Notes: generated by a model not told the origin, from the letters alone. A stretch of DNA of 64,000 nt from Antedon bifida (GCA_963402885.1 OY727098.1:25830417-25894416); one strand, 5' to 3'; counted from the stretch's first letter, positions 1-15,100 are shown. Translations and numbers: made by a program.

Positions 1-36
1 TATGTTTGGTGTAATTTCTTATTTTTTTTACGCCAG

Positions 37-142
37 GCCAAAGAAACTTACAACACACGATGTATAGAGCACGAGAAATTGAAACGAGATAGCGCAACGT
101 CAAAGGAAATAGAAAAAGCAGAAACAAAATACAAGAAAGCAA
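37..142 (+). CDS. FCHO: FCHO exon: late F-BAR helix
   Basis: The exon opens after a ccag acceptor and ends at a gtaagt donor, one base into a codon. It encodes [16 protein letters not shown] followed by [12 protein letters not shown], which matches the charged helix of the FCHO F-BAR domain. Confidence 0.9.
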
Positions 143-3100
143 GTAAGTAAATTGAAGACAATGACCATTTATTAGTTCGTACTATTGCACGCCATGTGAC
201 CCACAATCTTCCAATCAAATGACAGGAATTTATTTAGGTGTTATTTATACAGTATAACATTTTTTTAAACACTATTTATTTTCTCTCTATTTACAAATTT
301 GTATACAAAAGGATAGAGATTTTACTGTGTAATTTGAACTATTCCCCCACTGATAAGAAAGTGCTTATTTTCAAAAAGATTTTGTAACACAAATGAAATC
401 TAACAAGTTATGAAACATAGGGGAAACTATAGATCGATAATTATTGGAATGTATGATAAATAGAAATTTGTTGCCCGCACATGGCCTTTAAGCTGATCTG
501 AATCATATCTAAGTTACATCCGATATATTGTAAGGGCTCATGTCTCTATATAACTCGGATGTATCTCTGAAAACAATCAAGGGTTATATCAGATGTTTAA
601 CTGGTATATTTTTTTGCATTTGAACACATAACCTAAACTGCAATGTACTATGATAATTTTACAGTATGTCTGTAACTCATAATGTTTTCTTCAAGTTTTA
701 ATTATCTATTATATTATTTATGATGCATTTTATGAAAGGTCTCCTATAATTTTGTGACATCCATATTGGATGAATAAAGCATCATATTGTAAAATAATAC
801 TCGGTTAATAAGTTCTGAAAAAAAATTGTTAGGAAAGAAGATTAAGTACAGGATATGATTGTTAAACAATGGTTCAACGAAACGAGTGTGGGTGACTACA
901 CATTATCAATACAGTACTGTAAAATAAATAGAAAAAGGAAACATGCCAATAACTGTTTGTCTTATGGTGTTCGTTTGTGTATATATTGTAACCACAATTA
1001 TCGTAACATGTTTATTTTTTACTGTTTTTCCTGAATTACCTAAGTATTATTATGTAATTGTGAGTTATACTGATAATAGAGTATTCAAAATGATACGTTA
1101 TTTGAAGACTAACCTTTTAACATTTGGTTTTAGTAGCATGGTAAAATTCTTGGTTCAAACCCTTCCAAATATTGAACCAGAAATATTGTCATTGTCAAAC
1201 CAATTCCACTACCAAACAAAATCATAACTATGTATATATAATATAATATAAAGTTGTGAACAACTAAGATTGTATTTAAAATATATTGTTTGTTTGGTAA
1301 GAATATTCTTTCATCAGAGCTTACATAATAAACATTTAAAATTTAAGCTTGTTTCGCAAGTGATTTAAGCAATGACATGCGACAGTTCGAATAATTCATC
1401 ATTGATCAAATTGCTACGTTGCGTTTATTTCCTTGTGTTACGTTCTAATGGGAAGCATAAGGAATACCTGGTTTACTGTACAAAGGTCACAAAATCTCAG
1501 TTACTAGATCACAGACGTAAGGGCAATGCAAGTGATTTAACCAATGACATGCAACAGTTTGAATAATTCATCGCTTGTCATTGGTCAAATTGCTTACGTT
1601 GCGCTTGCGTTACCTTCTAGTGGGTACCAAGCATAAGGAATACCTGGTTTACTGTACAAAGGTCACAAAATCTCAGTTACTAGATCACAGACGTAAGGGC
1701 AATGCAAGTAATTTAACCAATGAGACGCAACAGTTTGAATAATTCATCGCTTGTCATTGGTCAAATTGCTTACGTTGCGCTTGCGTTACCTTCTAGTGGG
1801 AACCAAGCATAAGGAACTCCTGGTTTACTGTTCAAAGGTCACAAAATCTCAGTTACTAGATCACATTCATTTCATTAATGTTGTGTAATAATATAAAAAG
1901 ATAGTTTATTGGTTTGTTTATGTTTTATTTGATTAGTGGATGAATACAGGTCGTTAGTGGAGAAGTATGCAAATCTAAAGAATGACTATGAACAGCAGAT
2001 GACAGACACAAGTCATGTAAGTGATGCCACGTCCTATTGTTTATGTCTGAATGTCTCTAATCAACATCTGAAGTATACTGTATATAGGTTTACAGACCCC
2101 TCTGCTCAAAGAACCGTTGAAGATTACGTTATGTAACCTTTATCATGTTCCCCCTGAAAAAATATTTTTTTAAATTTTTTTGTTGAATATGCAATTTTAA
2201 TATCATATAATAGTTATCCAATTTACCAAAAATTAGATTGAAAACAAAATTTATAATTTAATGTAATTTAAACCAAAAAAGTTAAGTGATTAATAATAAC
2301 CTATTCAAATGTTTTTGGGGGACAATACATCTTTAATTATAGTTTTATATTTAAGTTGAGTAATATACCAAGGGCCCCAAGGGAGACCATTTTTTGACTG
2401 ATTGGACCAACACCCTGTTAAAATATTGTGAATAAATGATTTAAAATAAAAACTAATAAATAAATGTAGCCACCAAATCAACACACAACATAGCTAATTA
2501 GTTTAATACAGAAGTAAAATTATTCTTATTCATATTTTTTCTAGAAATTTCAACAAATAGAAGAAAGCCATTTGAAGGAGATGAAAGATTTTATCAGGTC
2601 TTATAATTCATCGGTTCATGAATGTAACAACAGCCTAGGACAGGTACTCAGTTCAATTTCAAATTATTTTCACAAATATACAAAATCAACATTGTGTACA
2701 ATATAATATACCATAGGAATATAAAACAAAAACAGCTGTATACATAAACTTGAAGTTCAGTTAAAATGAAGGAGATAAAATAATGAGGATGATAAAAATG
2801 ATGGTAGTGGTGTCGATTTTTTTTATTGAGAGAGCTTTTGATTTGCAAAGACCGACGACCAATCTAGGTCAGGTCAATCAATGTGTTGAAACCATCAAAC
2901 CTGTGTTGAAGTTACAATACACACGTCGCGATATCTCACAATCAACTAGCATAACATTGTTTGGTCATACTTGGTGGTTGTCCTCTTGAATACACCACAA
3001 GGAAGTCTGACAAAGAGGCCTTGGGGAGTGGCTTATTAATTGGACACTATCTTTTTAAATGTATCACTATTAGTGGCTTCAAAGAAAGCTTCCTAAATGA

Positions 3101-6100
3101 GAATGTAGTGATAATGATGGTGTTGATGATGATGATTATAGTGATGAAAAATCAATCAGACTTATGTAGTGCCGGTATTCATAATAGTAATAATATTTAT
3201 GATAAAGATGATGATTTCAATGGTAATGATAATGATAAATATAGAATAATAATCAAATTAGTAATAATGGGAATGAGGTTGAGGAGAGGATGAGAATAAA
3301 CACATTGCACATTTTAATTTCAACAGATTCAACATGAGTTTTCACAGCAGTGTGAAGACATGACGGAACAGAAATTAATTGAAGTGTACGTTGATTCTAA
3401 GGGAACAGGCAAAGATAAACTGCGTAAGTATTTGCCATTATTCTGTGCACTTTAATATTTTATTTTGGAAAAGTGTTATAGAAATAAAATGGTGTCAAAC
3501 GTTTCCAAATGCGATTTTGAACTCTTTGATGTTTTAATGTGAAAAAGTTTTAACGAAATGCTCAAAATGGTCTAAAACATTTTTTTTTATTAATCCATAA
3601 ATAAACTCTAGAAATGTATAATTGATTAATTTGATTTGCACTAATTTTACTTGTTTGTATCTACCAAGGCCTAACAATACATTGTAGACAATTGGAAGGC
3701 AAAAGGTGTCTGCCATCTCCTGGTGATTTTGAAAGCGCCCTCTATCTTGAATCACCCTTAATACACATTTTATAAATTACAGTATTAAAGCATGGAGCTA
3801 TAAAATTAGATTTAATTTTATAGCTCCATGATTAAAGCCTTAAGTAACCAATGCGCATTCACCATGGATGTATTGGCTCAAAGGTTAAACAAATGTTAAA
3901 TAATACATACAAATAATAATAATAGTAATTATTACTCGGGAATAATAACAATCTATATTTTAATATTTCTTCTTCAAACCATGGGGACACTGTTTGCACT
4001 CAGAGCCTCTAATTCTAGGAAAGTTTTAAGCTACTATTTTATAAAAACAGAAATTTCCCACAAAACATTTTTTTTTATTTGACAATTCTTGGCTATCACA
4101 TGACACAGTCAAATAAAAACTAGGATATTTAAATCATTTTATTATGATCCATAAAAACTACTGTAAATAGTACTAATTATAATAAGTAATAGACATGATT
4201 CAAAACCTTCAGACATCAAAGGAGACAATTATTGGATTATGACTCGAAAGTGAAACATTTTCTTTAGAATTCTGTTTGTTTGCTTTATCTTTGTTTTTTC
4301 ATTAATTACTTTGTTTCGCTTTTTATACATATCATGATTCATTTAGCTAATTAGTGTGTCTGTTAGTTCTCGTATACCTGAAATTTATCATAAGAACTAG
4401 ACATCAACTCGGCAACATCTAGAGGGCAGGTTAGAACCTCTTCAAAATGGCCATTATACATATTATTCAGTATGGTTAAGGAATAGTAGGAGCTTCTAGT
4501 AGAAGAACTACATAGATCTGAACATACATATTTTTTATAACACTACAATTTTAATTTTTTTTAAATAGCTCTAAAATCTGTCTATAAATTCTTGGTAAAA
4601 TGTTTTATTTCCTTATATGGCAATTGTAATACATTCTGACATTGATACTATCAACACACTATGTCATAGTGCGTGACTGAGTGAGGGACGAACTTTTAGC
4701 GTACAGTATCTGATTGGCCGATTGATGCAGCCATATTTGGTGATCCTTCTCCATGAGCTGTGATTGTGTCAGAAGTTGACCAATATGTTTATGGGAAAAA
4801 CCCCTTATTTTGTACCACCATCATTTAAAAAATAATAATTTGGGAAATTTCAATAAATCTAATTTAGCTCTTATGTCATCTTATAGATGTATTTCCATGT
4901 ACAGTAGTTTATTAATAAGCACAGCTACACATTTGTTTTAAAGCTCAGGTACAGGCATGAATTTTAAATATAATATCTGGTTAATTGTACATAAATTAAA
5001 TATTTGTATTACCTATATTTAGTCATCTGATAACATTTTTTACCACACCGTTTATTTTTCATAGCTTTTTTAAATGCCTCTATATTTACAAAATTTGTGT
5101 ACAAAAGAATAGAGATTTACTGTGTAATTTGAACTATCCCCCCACTGATAAGAAAGTGCTTATTTTCAACAAGCTCCTGTAACACAAATAAAATCCCAAA
5201 AATTATGAAACATAGGGGAAATTATAGATCGATAATTATTGGAATGTATGATCAATATAAATTTTTTGCCTGCACATGGCCTTTAATATTGAACTATAAA
5301 TATCTAATTTTTCAGTGATTTTAACATATTTATTTTTTGCTTCTCAACATTATAATCTATTTCCTTCCTTTTGCTCTCAACCTTTTTGTTATCAGCTAAT
5401 TTAAAGCTCTTTTATAATTTACACATTGTCAATCATTTTGTATTTTAATCACCTAACAACATTTATTTAGGTCCAAAGTGATTTAACAGATGCCTTCTAA
5501 ATGTGCTTATATTTTTGTGTGGTATTTTTTTCAATTTAATGGTTTCATTTTATTTTTATTATGCTCATATTATTAAAGATTTTTGCTAGTGTTATTTTAG
5601 TAATAAGTATGCTGCATTTCTACACCAATAAAATAAACCATTAGATTTATAGAATTTCTATACACATTTTACATTTTTATATGAACACATGACATTTCAA
5701 ATAAATGTTTTCAATTATTTGATTGTCGCTCTGGACTTTTTTTAAACAGAGTTTTTATTCTCTGCTTCTATCAAATTCATTATTTTGATGATAATATAAA
5801 ATACTCTGAAAAAAGGGTGAAAATGAACAAATATTAAAATTAAATATTTAATCATATTGGTACCGTATGTCTAAAGCTCTGTCTACACTATCAAACTAGT
5901 TTGACAAAACAAGTGCCCACACCACATTTTTTTGTCACATAAAGTTTGATAGTGTAGACAAGGCTTAATTTAATGTAATTAATACATATAAATATGTATA
6001 TAATAACACAGGTAACAGTATATATATATCAGATAATACACAACATTTTTCTTGTTTTTTTTTATTGACAGCATCAATCGAATTTGAAGAATGTGACATT

Positions 6101-9100
6101 TCCAATATACCAATTACTGAAACAATTCAGAAGGAAAAGACCAAGAAAAAGAAGAAAGCAAAAAAGAAAAAGGATAAAACTGCAGAGAATGGAACCGGTG
6201 AAGGGTAAGTTTACTTACAACATCAAAATAAATAAATATATGAGTAGCAATTTGATTAACAAATTTGTTAAATTTTGTTTTATTTATTTTACAGAGAATC
6301 TCCTGATTTGGTAAGTGAATTTATTTATATCTTTTTAAATTATAATAATACAATACATTAACAAATTGTCAGAAGTTGAATCAGTGATTATGTAGTACTG
6401 TTTCGAAAGTTTAAATAAGTTAGAAGATGTTTTGCCCAACTAAATTGCACTAAATGTTCAGTATGTTTATGGAGGGAAAAATGTTGTTTGGTGGGACTCA
6501 CGAGCCTGTACTTGATGACTGGGGTCCAACTGAACAGTGGTTTCTGTTGTTGTTTGGTGGGACTCACAAGCCTGTACTTGATGACTCGGGTCCAACTAAG
6601 CAGTGGTTTCTGTATTACTTTATAGTTTGGCAAATCATCTTTCTACTTGATTCATATTAACACACACAAACAAAAATCGTTATTTTTTCATAGTAATAAT
6701 AACTTATCAAGAAAATGTGTTTTCATTATGGTATTAATCTTAACTATAAATTTCACTACATAAACAATGTTTTATGCTACTAATTTCAATCACAACATTT
6801 ACTGTTCAATGTCAAAGCAACACAGGCTTCTTGTTTGAACATGTATACCTACATTCATTTGTGATTAGCTGATGGTACTATGTATTGTTAGTGCCCGCAG
6901 TCTAGGGGAAGCCTAAAGAATTTTACTGACTGAAAATCACACAGTAGTGTCATTTGTGGTAGTGCCATTTTGTGGCACTGTCATCTGTGGCACTGTCATC
7001 TTTGGTAGTGCCATTTTGTGGCACTGTCATCTGTGGTACGTGCCATTTTGTGGCATTGTCATCTGTGGTAGTGCCATTTTGTGGCACTGTCATCTGTGGT
7101 AGTGCCATTTTGTGGCACTGTCATCTGTAGTAGTGCCATTTTGTGGCACTGTCATCTGTGGTAGTGCCATTTTGTGGCACTGTCATCTGTGATAGTACCA
7201 TTTTATGGCACTGTCATCTGTGGTAGTGCCATTTTGTGGCACTGTCATCTGTGGTAGTGCCATTTTGTGGCACTGTCATCTGTGGTAGTGCCATTTTGTG
7301 GCACTGTCATCTGTGGTAGTGCCATTTTGTGGCACTGTCATCTGTGGTAGTGCCATTTTGTGACTTTTTCATTTGCGGTAGTGCCATTTTGCAGTAGTGC
7401 CATTTTGTGGTAGTGCCATTTTGTGGTAGTGCCATCACAGCGGAAGAATATTGTTGTACAGTCTGGGACAACATAGGATATCAACATTAAGCTGTTTATG
7501 ATTGAGACAAGACGTTTCAGCATTTGTTCCATAAAATGTTTATGGTATTGTAATAATGTTATGAATTGGGCAATTTGTCAAGCCAGTACATCAGTGACTT
7601 GCAATTCGCACATACATTATTGAAATATAATAAACAATAAGAACAGTAATATCAAAAACAAAGCAGAAACGAATTATCACCTTTATATTATCTAGGCCAA
7701 TACACAGCCGCCGAGTGTTTCTTCAAGTCAAAGCAACTTGTCTCTGAGTTCATTCAAACATTTGTGTGTGGTGAGTGTCGGGCTAAGCCAGTGAATGGGT
7801 AGTCTATAATGCTTCTGTCGCAGCCTTCGTGTTTGCCTCAATTTGTGTCAATTACTATAGAAGCTTAATTTCTAAATGGATGTGCTTTTTACATTTATTA
7901 ACAATTTAATACAACACAAAAAAAACTTAATTGAATTGGGTAATTGTAGGGTCGTAACAGACTTAACAGAATGCTAAAGTATACTTAACTTTTCCAGCAT
8001 GAACTAATTGTTACAGTCAAAGTATTGTTTAACCCCAGCCCTGGCTTAGCCTTCAAGTGTATTTGTCTGACACCACACATTTTTTTTTACATTTCCCTCG
8101 TTTTCCACGGTTTTTTTTATCTTTTTTTTTATAGTTGATTAATGTTCATTTTCTTTTACAATTTATTGGGTTTTAAAATTTTCAGGTCTGATAATTGATT
8201 GGTTCAAATTTTTATATAAGGATTTTTTTACATTATAATTTGGTTAATACATTGAATTATGATAAAATGTTTTGAATTTAATAGTTTTACATTAGGTGAA
8301 TTAGTCTTTTATTTGAGCAAAATGCAATGACCACTTAGTAATTTACCAATTTAGAAATAATTTATAAACAAAGTGGACAAATTTAATTATAATCATTGAA
8401 AATAGCAAATGGGTTTTCACTCTTTTAAATTAAATTTATTAAAGTATGATAATTCTAGCAGAACACAGAAACAAAATGGCTAGTTTTATATAGCCATCAA
8501 TAAACAGTAGAATTTGAAAAGGACAAAAAAGTAGGCAAAGTTAGAAAATAAGAAGAAAATACCTGTTTCCCTATAACTTATATAATTACTGTATATACAA
8601 TGAAGGAAAACAATTGTAGGAAAAAACAAATTTAAAATTAGATTTTATATTAAAGCCTGCATGCCCATCGCTTTTTAAATTTTTATAAATTGAACAATTT
8701 CAAAAAATTAATAAATGCATGTATCTAATTCAGTAGTTTCATTTTGGTTTTCTTGGAATTCAATGTTTTCCAAGGACTTGACTGTAGTGAGGTTTAGTTA
8801 AAAATAATGCATGTGTTTAATTTTACATCATGCCAAATTCAAATTAGATTCCACTTCAATTTAGTTAGATCTTATTAATACTGCTAATTAGTTTACTAGT
8901 TAATTCATTAATTTATATATAGATTATTTTTTTTTTTCCTAATTGATAAGAATATTAGACAAAGCAACATCATAATATTCTTTGATTTAGATTTTTTTTA
9001 TAAATGCAACATTTATTTCTTTTTTTATAAAAGATTTTTTTTTACTTACATATTGGTTAACATTCAATGAGAAATTTACTACTGTTTGTTTTCAATTTAC

Positions 9101-12100
9101 TTTTTATTTCATATTATCAAAATAATTTATGATGAATTTTGGTGAAACATATTTTTATGTATTTCATACCAAAATGATAATTAGGAATGTACTTAAGTTA
9201 TATATATAGTAATGTACTTAAGTGAATTTATTAAGTGTTAATATAGGGCTCAATTCATTTACCTATTTTATCATTTTTTTTAAATAAGAATGAAAAAAAT
9301 TAATATTTTGCTTTGACCCAATAAAGCACTATCTGTGACCTCCACCCCTGTGTTCTTCTTCGTCTGTATGTAGGATGTGTTAGGAAGTCAACCACGCACA
9401 TTCCGTGAGCTTGTGCCGGACACTGAAACCGACCAAAGCGTCGGTACTCAACCCACGTTATTGAATGCAAGTTGTTGTTATAGATTAGTCTATCATTGTG
9501 AATTGAGTGTTTATATTTTTACTCTCTGCACAACATTTCTTCACTGATCCCTTACATTAGTTTTAGTAATTTTTTTGAAATCTGTATATTAAATTGTTTG
9601 CATGATAGATCCATTTCTGAAAACTTGTTTATAGTCAATTTCCAAAGAGTTGCTATTGTGCAGGTGTAGTTACCTCTACCTAATTGATATGCACTATCTG
9701 TCATTTGATGGTCAAGGTATTCAGTGGCAACTGATATCTAATTTGCACTTTATTAGTAAAGTCATGATTATCTGTGTAGACACCTGGATGTTCCATCTTG
9801 AATCCTTATCTGTAGCCTATTATTAGCCTTTATGGATTTTTAATATCTTTGTGTTTTTGTCTTGTTTCAAGTCATGTGTTTACTGCATGTTGTGTATACT
9901 GTACATTTTACATACATTTAAACAGAATGAATATGTTGTTTGTTTCACTCATGCATTGGTTACGTAATTTATTAATCCATTTAGTTTGATGCTTTATTGT
10001 TCAAATGGATAGTTATACATTGTATCTACTGTATCTGTTTTGTTGTATTCAAACTTCCATAAATTGAATTTTTTTTTAATGCTTGTTTTCTCCTCTCTAT
10101 GTGTATTTTACAGGTTGTTTGGTTTGGTTCAACCCCAAAGCTCTATCTAAACTATCAAACTTTATGTGACAAAAAAATTTGATGTGCCCATATATATTGA
10201 CATGATGATGTCATATCACTACCATATTTGGACATAGTATCACTACCATATATGGGCACATCACACTTTTTAGTGTTAGTTAGTGTAGACAGAGCTTTAG
10301 TACTTTTACTTGATGTTTCTTTCAATTCATCACATTTTGCATGGAATTTTTCTGATGCATCCTTTTCTTTTCCAAATGATTTCATTCATTTATTTGCATG
10401 AGTAATCTTTTGCTAGTTTAAAAATTAAAAGTTGAATTCTTGTTTGATTTTGTAGAATACACCACAAGTTGACGAGGATGGGTATACCATTCGGCCAGAT
10501 GCTACAGATGATATCCTTTGAATACTGTTTATTTTTATTAGTTTAATTAGTTAGAAAAATGGGAAAATACATTTATATTTACAAATACATAAAAAATAAT
10601 CATCCGGATTACTTCACGTTCAAAAATATTATGTACTTGCATGTCTTTTAGAAATCCTAGAATTTCTCAATCAATTGCTATAAAACTGTAAATAAGGTTT
10701 ATCGCAAATAGCGTGTAAATAGTGTACGCGACGCATGGTGAGAAGGGTTTGGGAGCAAACATCACAACATGTACGTACATGATTTGTTGTTTGCACGTAC
10801 CCGTTATGACGTTTGCTCTCAAATCCTTCCCATCAAGCATTGTGCAGTGACGTTCCTCAGGAAATCAAGCTCTATGTGATAAACCTTAATAATAATTAAA
10901 CCGGTTTTGCTTGGTTTAATAGTTATATTGAAAATTAATACATGTTATAATTAATAACACTCCTATTAACAACATATTTAAAGTGTCATTTATCTTAATT
11001 CATTTTATTACATGGATTTAAGCAACAAGATACTTTCTTCTCAGAATCTGATTCCGATTCTGACAGCTACGATAAACCTCCTCGTAAGATTCATGTTGAA
11101 ATCAAACCAATAGTGCCTGATGGAAATTCAAGCAACACAACGGCGTCAGTGGATGAAATAAAAGCCTCCCTAGCTAGCGGAAAACTTACTCTGTCGCCAG
11201 CTGTAAGTACTCTGGTTATTAAATTATATGGTTTATTAATCTTTATTTTTCATGTTTTTGGGGGACAACATCTTTAATAATAGATTTACCAAAAACTTTG
11301 TATGAATTTGGACAAAATTAGTGAGTGATCTTGTGGTCTGGTTGGGTTATACTTGGTCATATATGTTAATAATAATAGGGATAACTGCACTAAAGTTAAA
11401 TGTAGCTTATACTTTATCTTATATTAAATTCTGTTTTTGATAATTAGATATAGCATTTGTCATTGTTATAGGATAAGAATACATATTCTGTGCAAAATGC
11501 TTTGAATGTATTAATTTCTTTTCATCACACCAATGGTGATTATGAAATTAGATGGTAAAAAGAAATTAATACATTTATTAAATTTCATTTAATACATTTT
11601 ATATTAATATATTTATGATGAGTAACTTTTATTTCTATTTTGGTTTGCAGATGCGGAGAGATAAATCAAGTAAGTTCAATTCAATTCATTTATATTCCAG
11701 AAAGACAAAATATTGAATACATAAAAGATGTAATAAAGGCACCAATCTGGCGGATTGTAGGAAAGTGATGAATCAAATTACAATACATTTAGCTCTGTCT
11801 ACATTATCAAACTAGTTCCGACAAAAAAAGTGTGATGTGCCCAAATATGTTAGTAATATGACATCATCATGTCCATATATGGGCACATAACATTTGTTTG
11901 TCACATAAAGTGTGATAGTATAGACTTAAATGAACATAACTGACTTTAATTGTAAGGATATCCCACAACCTAGGAAAAGAAATAAAGTAGAGTGGGAAAA
12001 TTCAATGATTTGATTTATTTTTTTAGATGGTGATATTAAACGAAGAGCACAAATTGGAAGTAGAAGGTTAGTTACTAGATTTTACAATTTTTGAAAAAGA

Positions 12101-15100
12101 ATGTCCAAAAGCGTCTTCCTCACTCACACAAATCTTTCATCGACATTAAGAGTGACCCTTATGACTAAATGTTATCCAGCTTGTAATAACCAACATTTAA
12201 ATTAATTTTCTTGCAGCTCTAATAGTAGTACAAAAAGCAGCAGTGACCTTATGGCCTTTGACCCATTGGGGTCATCACCAGGTGGTACAAGTCTGATGTC
12301 TCATAGTGATACAGGAAGTGGAACATCTCCCACGTCAAGTGAAAGTAAGTACAGTAGATATTAATTGAACCAATATTTTTTTAATCTATTTTTGTAATTG
12401 ATTGATTTGAACATACATAATTTTATATAGATTTTATGTTCTAGTGCCCCTTTCACATTGCCTAGCAGAAAGTAAGAGGTTATACACACACCATCAAAAA
12501 CGCCAAAGTTGATGCCCCAGTGTGTCTAATATAAACTCTGAAATGTTGCTAGTTAATGTGAAAAGAGTAAAATCCTTTTTTTTTAAAATAGAATAATAAG
12601 TTTCTTCAAATTAGACTTTCAGTCGTCAAATTTGTTTTTACAACAAAGTGTAACAAGAATAAAATAAACATACCATAAAAAACAGAAGTCATTAAAACAA
12701 CTCTTTGTGCTATCAAAACAAACATCTTATTTCATTGCTGGTTTTGTATTTACTTTATAAGATCAGTAAAATATAGTTCTGATTTATTTTTACACAAATG
12801 TAAACTAAAATCTTTTATATTGTTTACAATAGCAACTTTCTGTTTTGTAAGTTGGTTTTAATTTTTACGAATTGAAATGCAATCGTCTTGGTCTTCAATT
12901 CGTCGTATATTCCAATCGCTCTAAATACAATATTCTGCTTGAATTAAATAATGAATATTAAAGGAGAATATGTTTGTTATAAATAAGTAAAAGAAAAAAA
13001 TGCTAAAAAAGGAATGGCATTTCATCTCAATTGTAAAGCTCTGTCTACACTATCAAACTTTATGTGACAAAAAAATGTGATGTGCCCATATATGGACTTG
13101 ATGATGTCATATCACCATATCTGGGCATATCACTACCATATTTGGGCACATCAGACTTTTTTTGTCAAACTAATTTATTAGTGTAGACAGAGCTTTAGGT
13201 CATTTTCAAGCGCAATTGAAGATATAATAACATACATTGTGATTAAATTATAAGAAAGGAAGAGACAAAACACGGAAAGCTGCAACTGGCCATATTGTGA
13301 GCATGGGCAGATTGTCTATTTGTACTGTATAGTGAAATAACAAAGCCATCAATTAAGCTCTGTCTACAAATATGGTGATGATGTGCCCATATATGGTGAT
13401 GATGTGCCTAAATATGGTAGTGATATGACATCATCATATCCATATATGGGCACATCACATAAAGTTTGATCGTGTAGACAGAGCTTTAGACATGTACTTA
13501 ATAATCTGTCTTGATTTGCATAAAATTATATTGTATCTTAACCGTATGTTAAATGTTGAATTAATTTAATGACTTAAAATGTGCACGTTAATAATCATTG
13601 TAGACATTTTAAGCGGAATTGATTTTTCGTTCAACCAACTAACACTGCCCTCAAGTTCAACGACTCAGTTTTCTAGGAGAGGAGACTTGTTCACACGAAG
13701 CAAGTGTAAGCATTCACGATCGTTGCCGGATCTTGCTTTTGTTGGGTTTCTAATTTGCAGTTTTTGTAGACTTTTACGAGTTTTAATACTAAACATGCTA
13801 ACACTACAGTTCTGCAATTTTATCAGTCCTTTAAAAATCCTTTTTATTTATATCAAAAATATATCAAACTATGCTTCTTTTTGTGTAACATAGTTACCAA
13901 TCAAACAATCTGTGACGGACTCCACATTTTGGCAGGGATAGGTACCCCAAGGGTACTCAATTGATCTCAGCACTTTTAAGCTGTTAAAATTAAAATTATT
14001 TTTTTGAGTACACAAACAAAATCATTTAAATTTTGTTTTAAATCTTATATTTAAATTAAAAAAATTTTATATGCATGTGCCGAATGTCGGACAAATTTGT
14101 GATAATTATGTCTAGAAAATGCATAAAAAATCTTTGAAATGCGGGACTGTTGGTAACCATGTTATGCTATTTTCAGACTGGCTACATTAATGGTTGCATA
14201 ATTTAAGCAAATTCTTGTAAAAGAATCACTTAACTTATGTTACTTTAAGCCATCTGAAGTCTTATTCTTGTTTTCCTATTTTACTTGGTTGCGGTGATTT
14301 GTTATTTGCAGTTTCTCTTGGTTGAGGTGAATTTAACCAAATTAATTAAAATATGGTTATATTATCGGTTCAAGCATAAATATAATATTATTGCTATTGG
14401 TTTTTGGTTTATTTTATTTTATTGTACTTTTTCATTTATATATATACTGTTTACAAAAAACATTAAAAACAGATTTAAAGTTTCTGATCAGTCTCATTTT
14501 ACAGCTCTAAGGTGCTTCCATTTAGACTAAGAAATAATATTATTATCGTGTTTTAAGGAGTCCCTATCCAATCAAATTTGACCCAGTCATCTAGTGGTAG
14601 AATGTGTTTGCATATCAAGCAGAAGAATCCAGGTTCGAATCGAATCTCCAATTTTCTCATATTCACTGTTTAAATATTAATTTCCAGTATGTCACTTGGT
14701 GGTTTGAAGGTTCTCTTTTGTCAATTTATATATATTTTTCTTTTATTCTAATAAAATATCAATTTGAAAATGTAAACAATATTTGCTAGTAGACGGAATG
14801 GTATTCAGTCCATCACCTCAACCCGACAAATACTCACGTTCAGCAACGCCACCTCTACTTCAACCACCGCCTCCATTACCTCAGCGACATTCAGAAAATC
14901 GCAATTCACGCAAGTACCCAAATTCCCGTCGCTACGGACGATACATTCCTACATACTCGACCATGCCGACTAAGAGGCATACGGCACACGGACAACGCCC
15001 TCCTGTGGTGCAAAAGATGGCTACGTTATCTAGAAGTCTACAGGATCTGAGTAAGCGTGCACGGCATATATACGTATGCTGCTTGTATCGCATGAAAGCA

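Larger units (their letters stand above)
3424..6071 (+). other. FCHO intron (2.6 kb), AT-rich
   Basis: Contains a short hairpin (3791-3830), the second copy of a 200-bp repeat and one short MITE. I see no further exon. Confidence 0.6.

Noticed and set aside
943..1227. 94-residue hydrophobic ORF
   Set aside because: It lies in an FCHO intron in AT-rich sequence and has no domain or splice support.
6945..7435. CRISPR-like regular repeats
   Set aside because: The units are contiguous minisatellite repeats without spacers, in an animal intron. The same applies to 21258-21562 and 41705-41935.
9444..9449. GT donor gtactc for exon 9374
   Set aside because: It gives phase 1, which would place a stop in the next conserved exon. 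The GC donor at 9467 fits better.
14585..14650. tRNA-like A box (tctagtggtagaatg) and B box (ggttcgaatc)
   Set aside because: The acceptor and T stems do not pair, so at most this is an old tRNA-derived relic.
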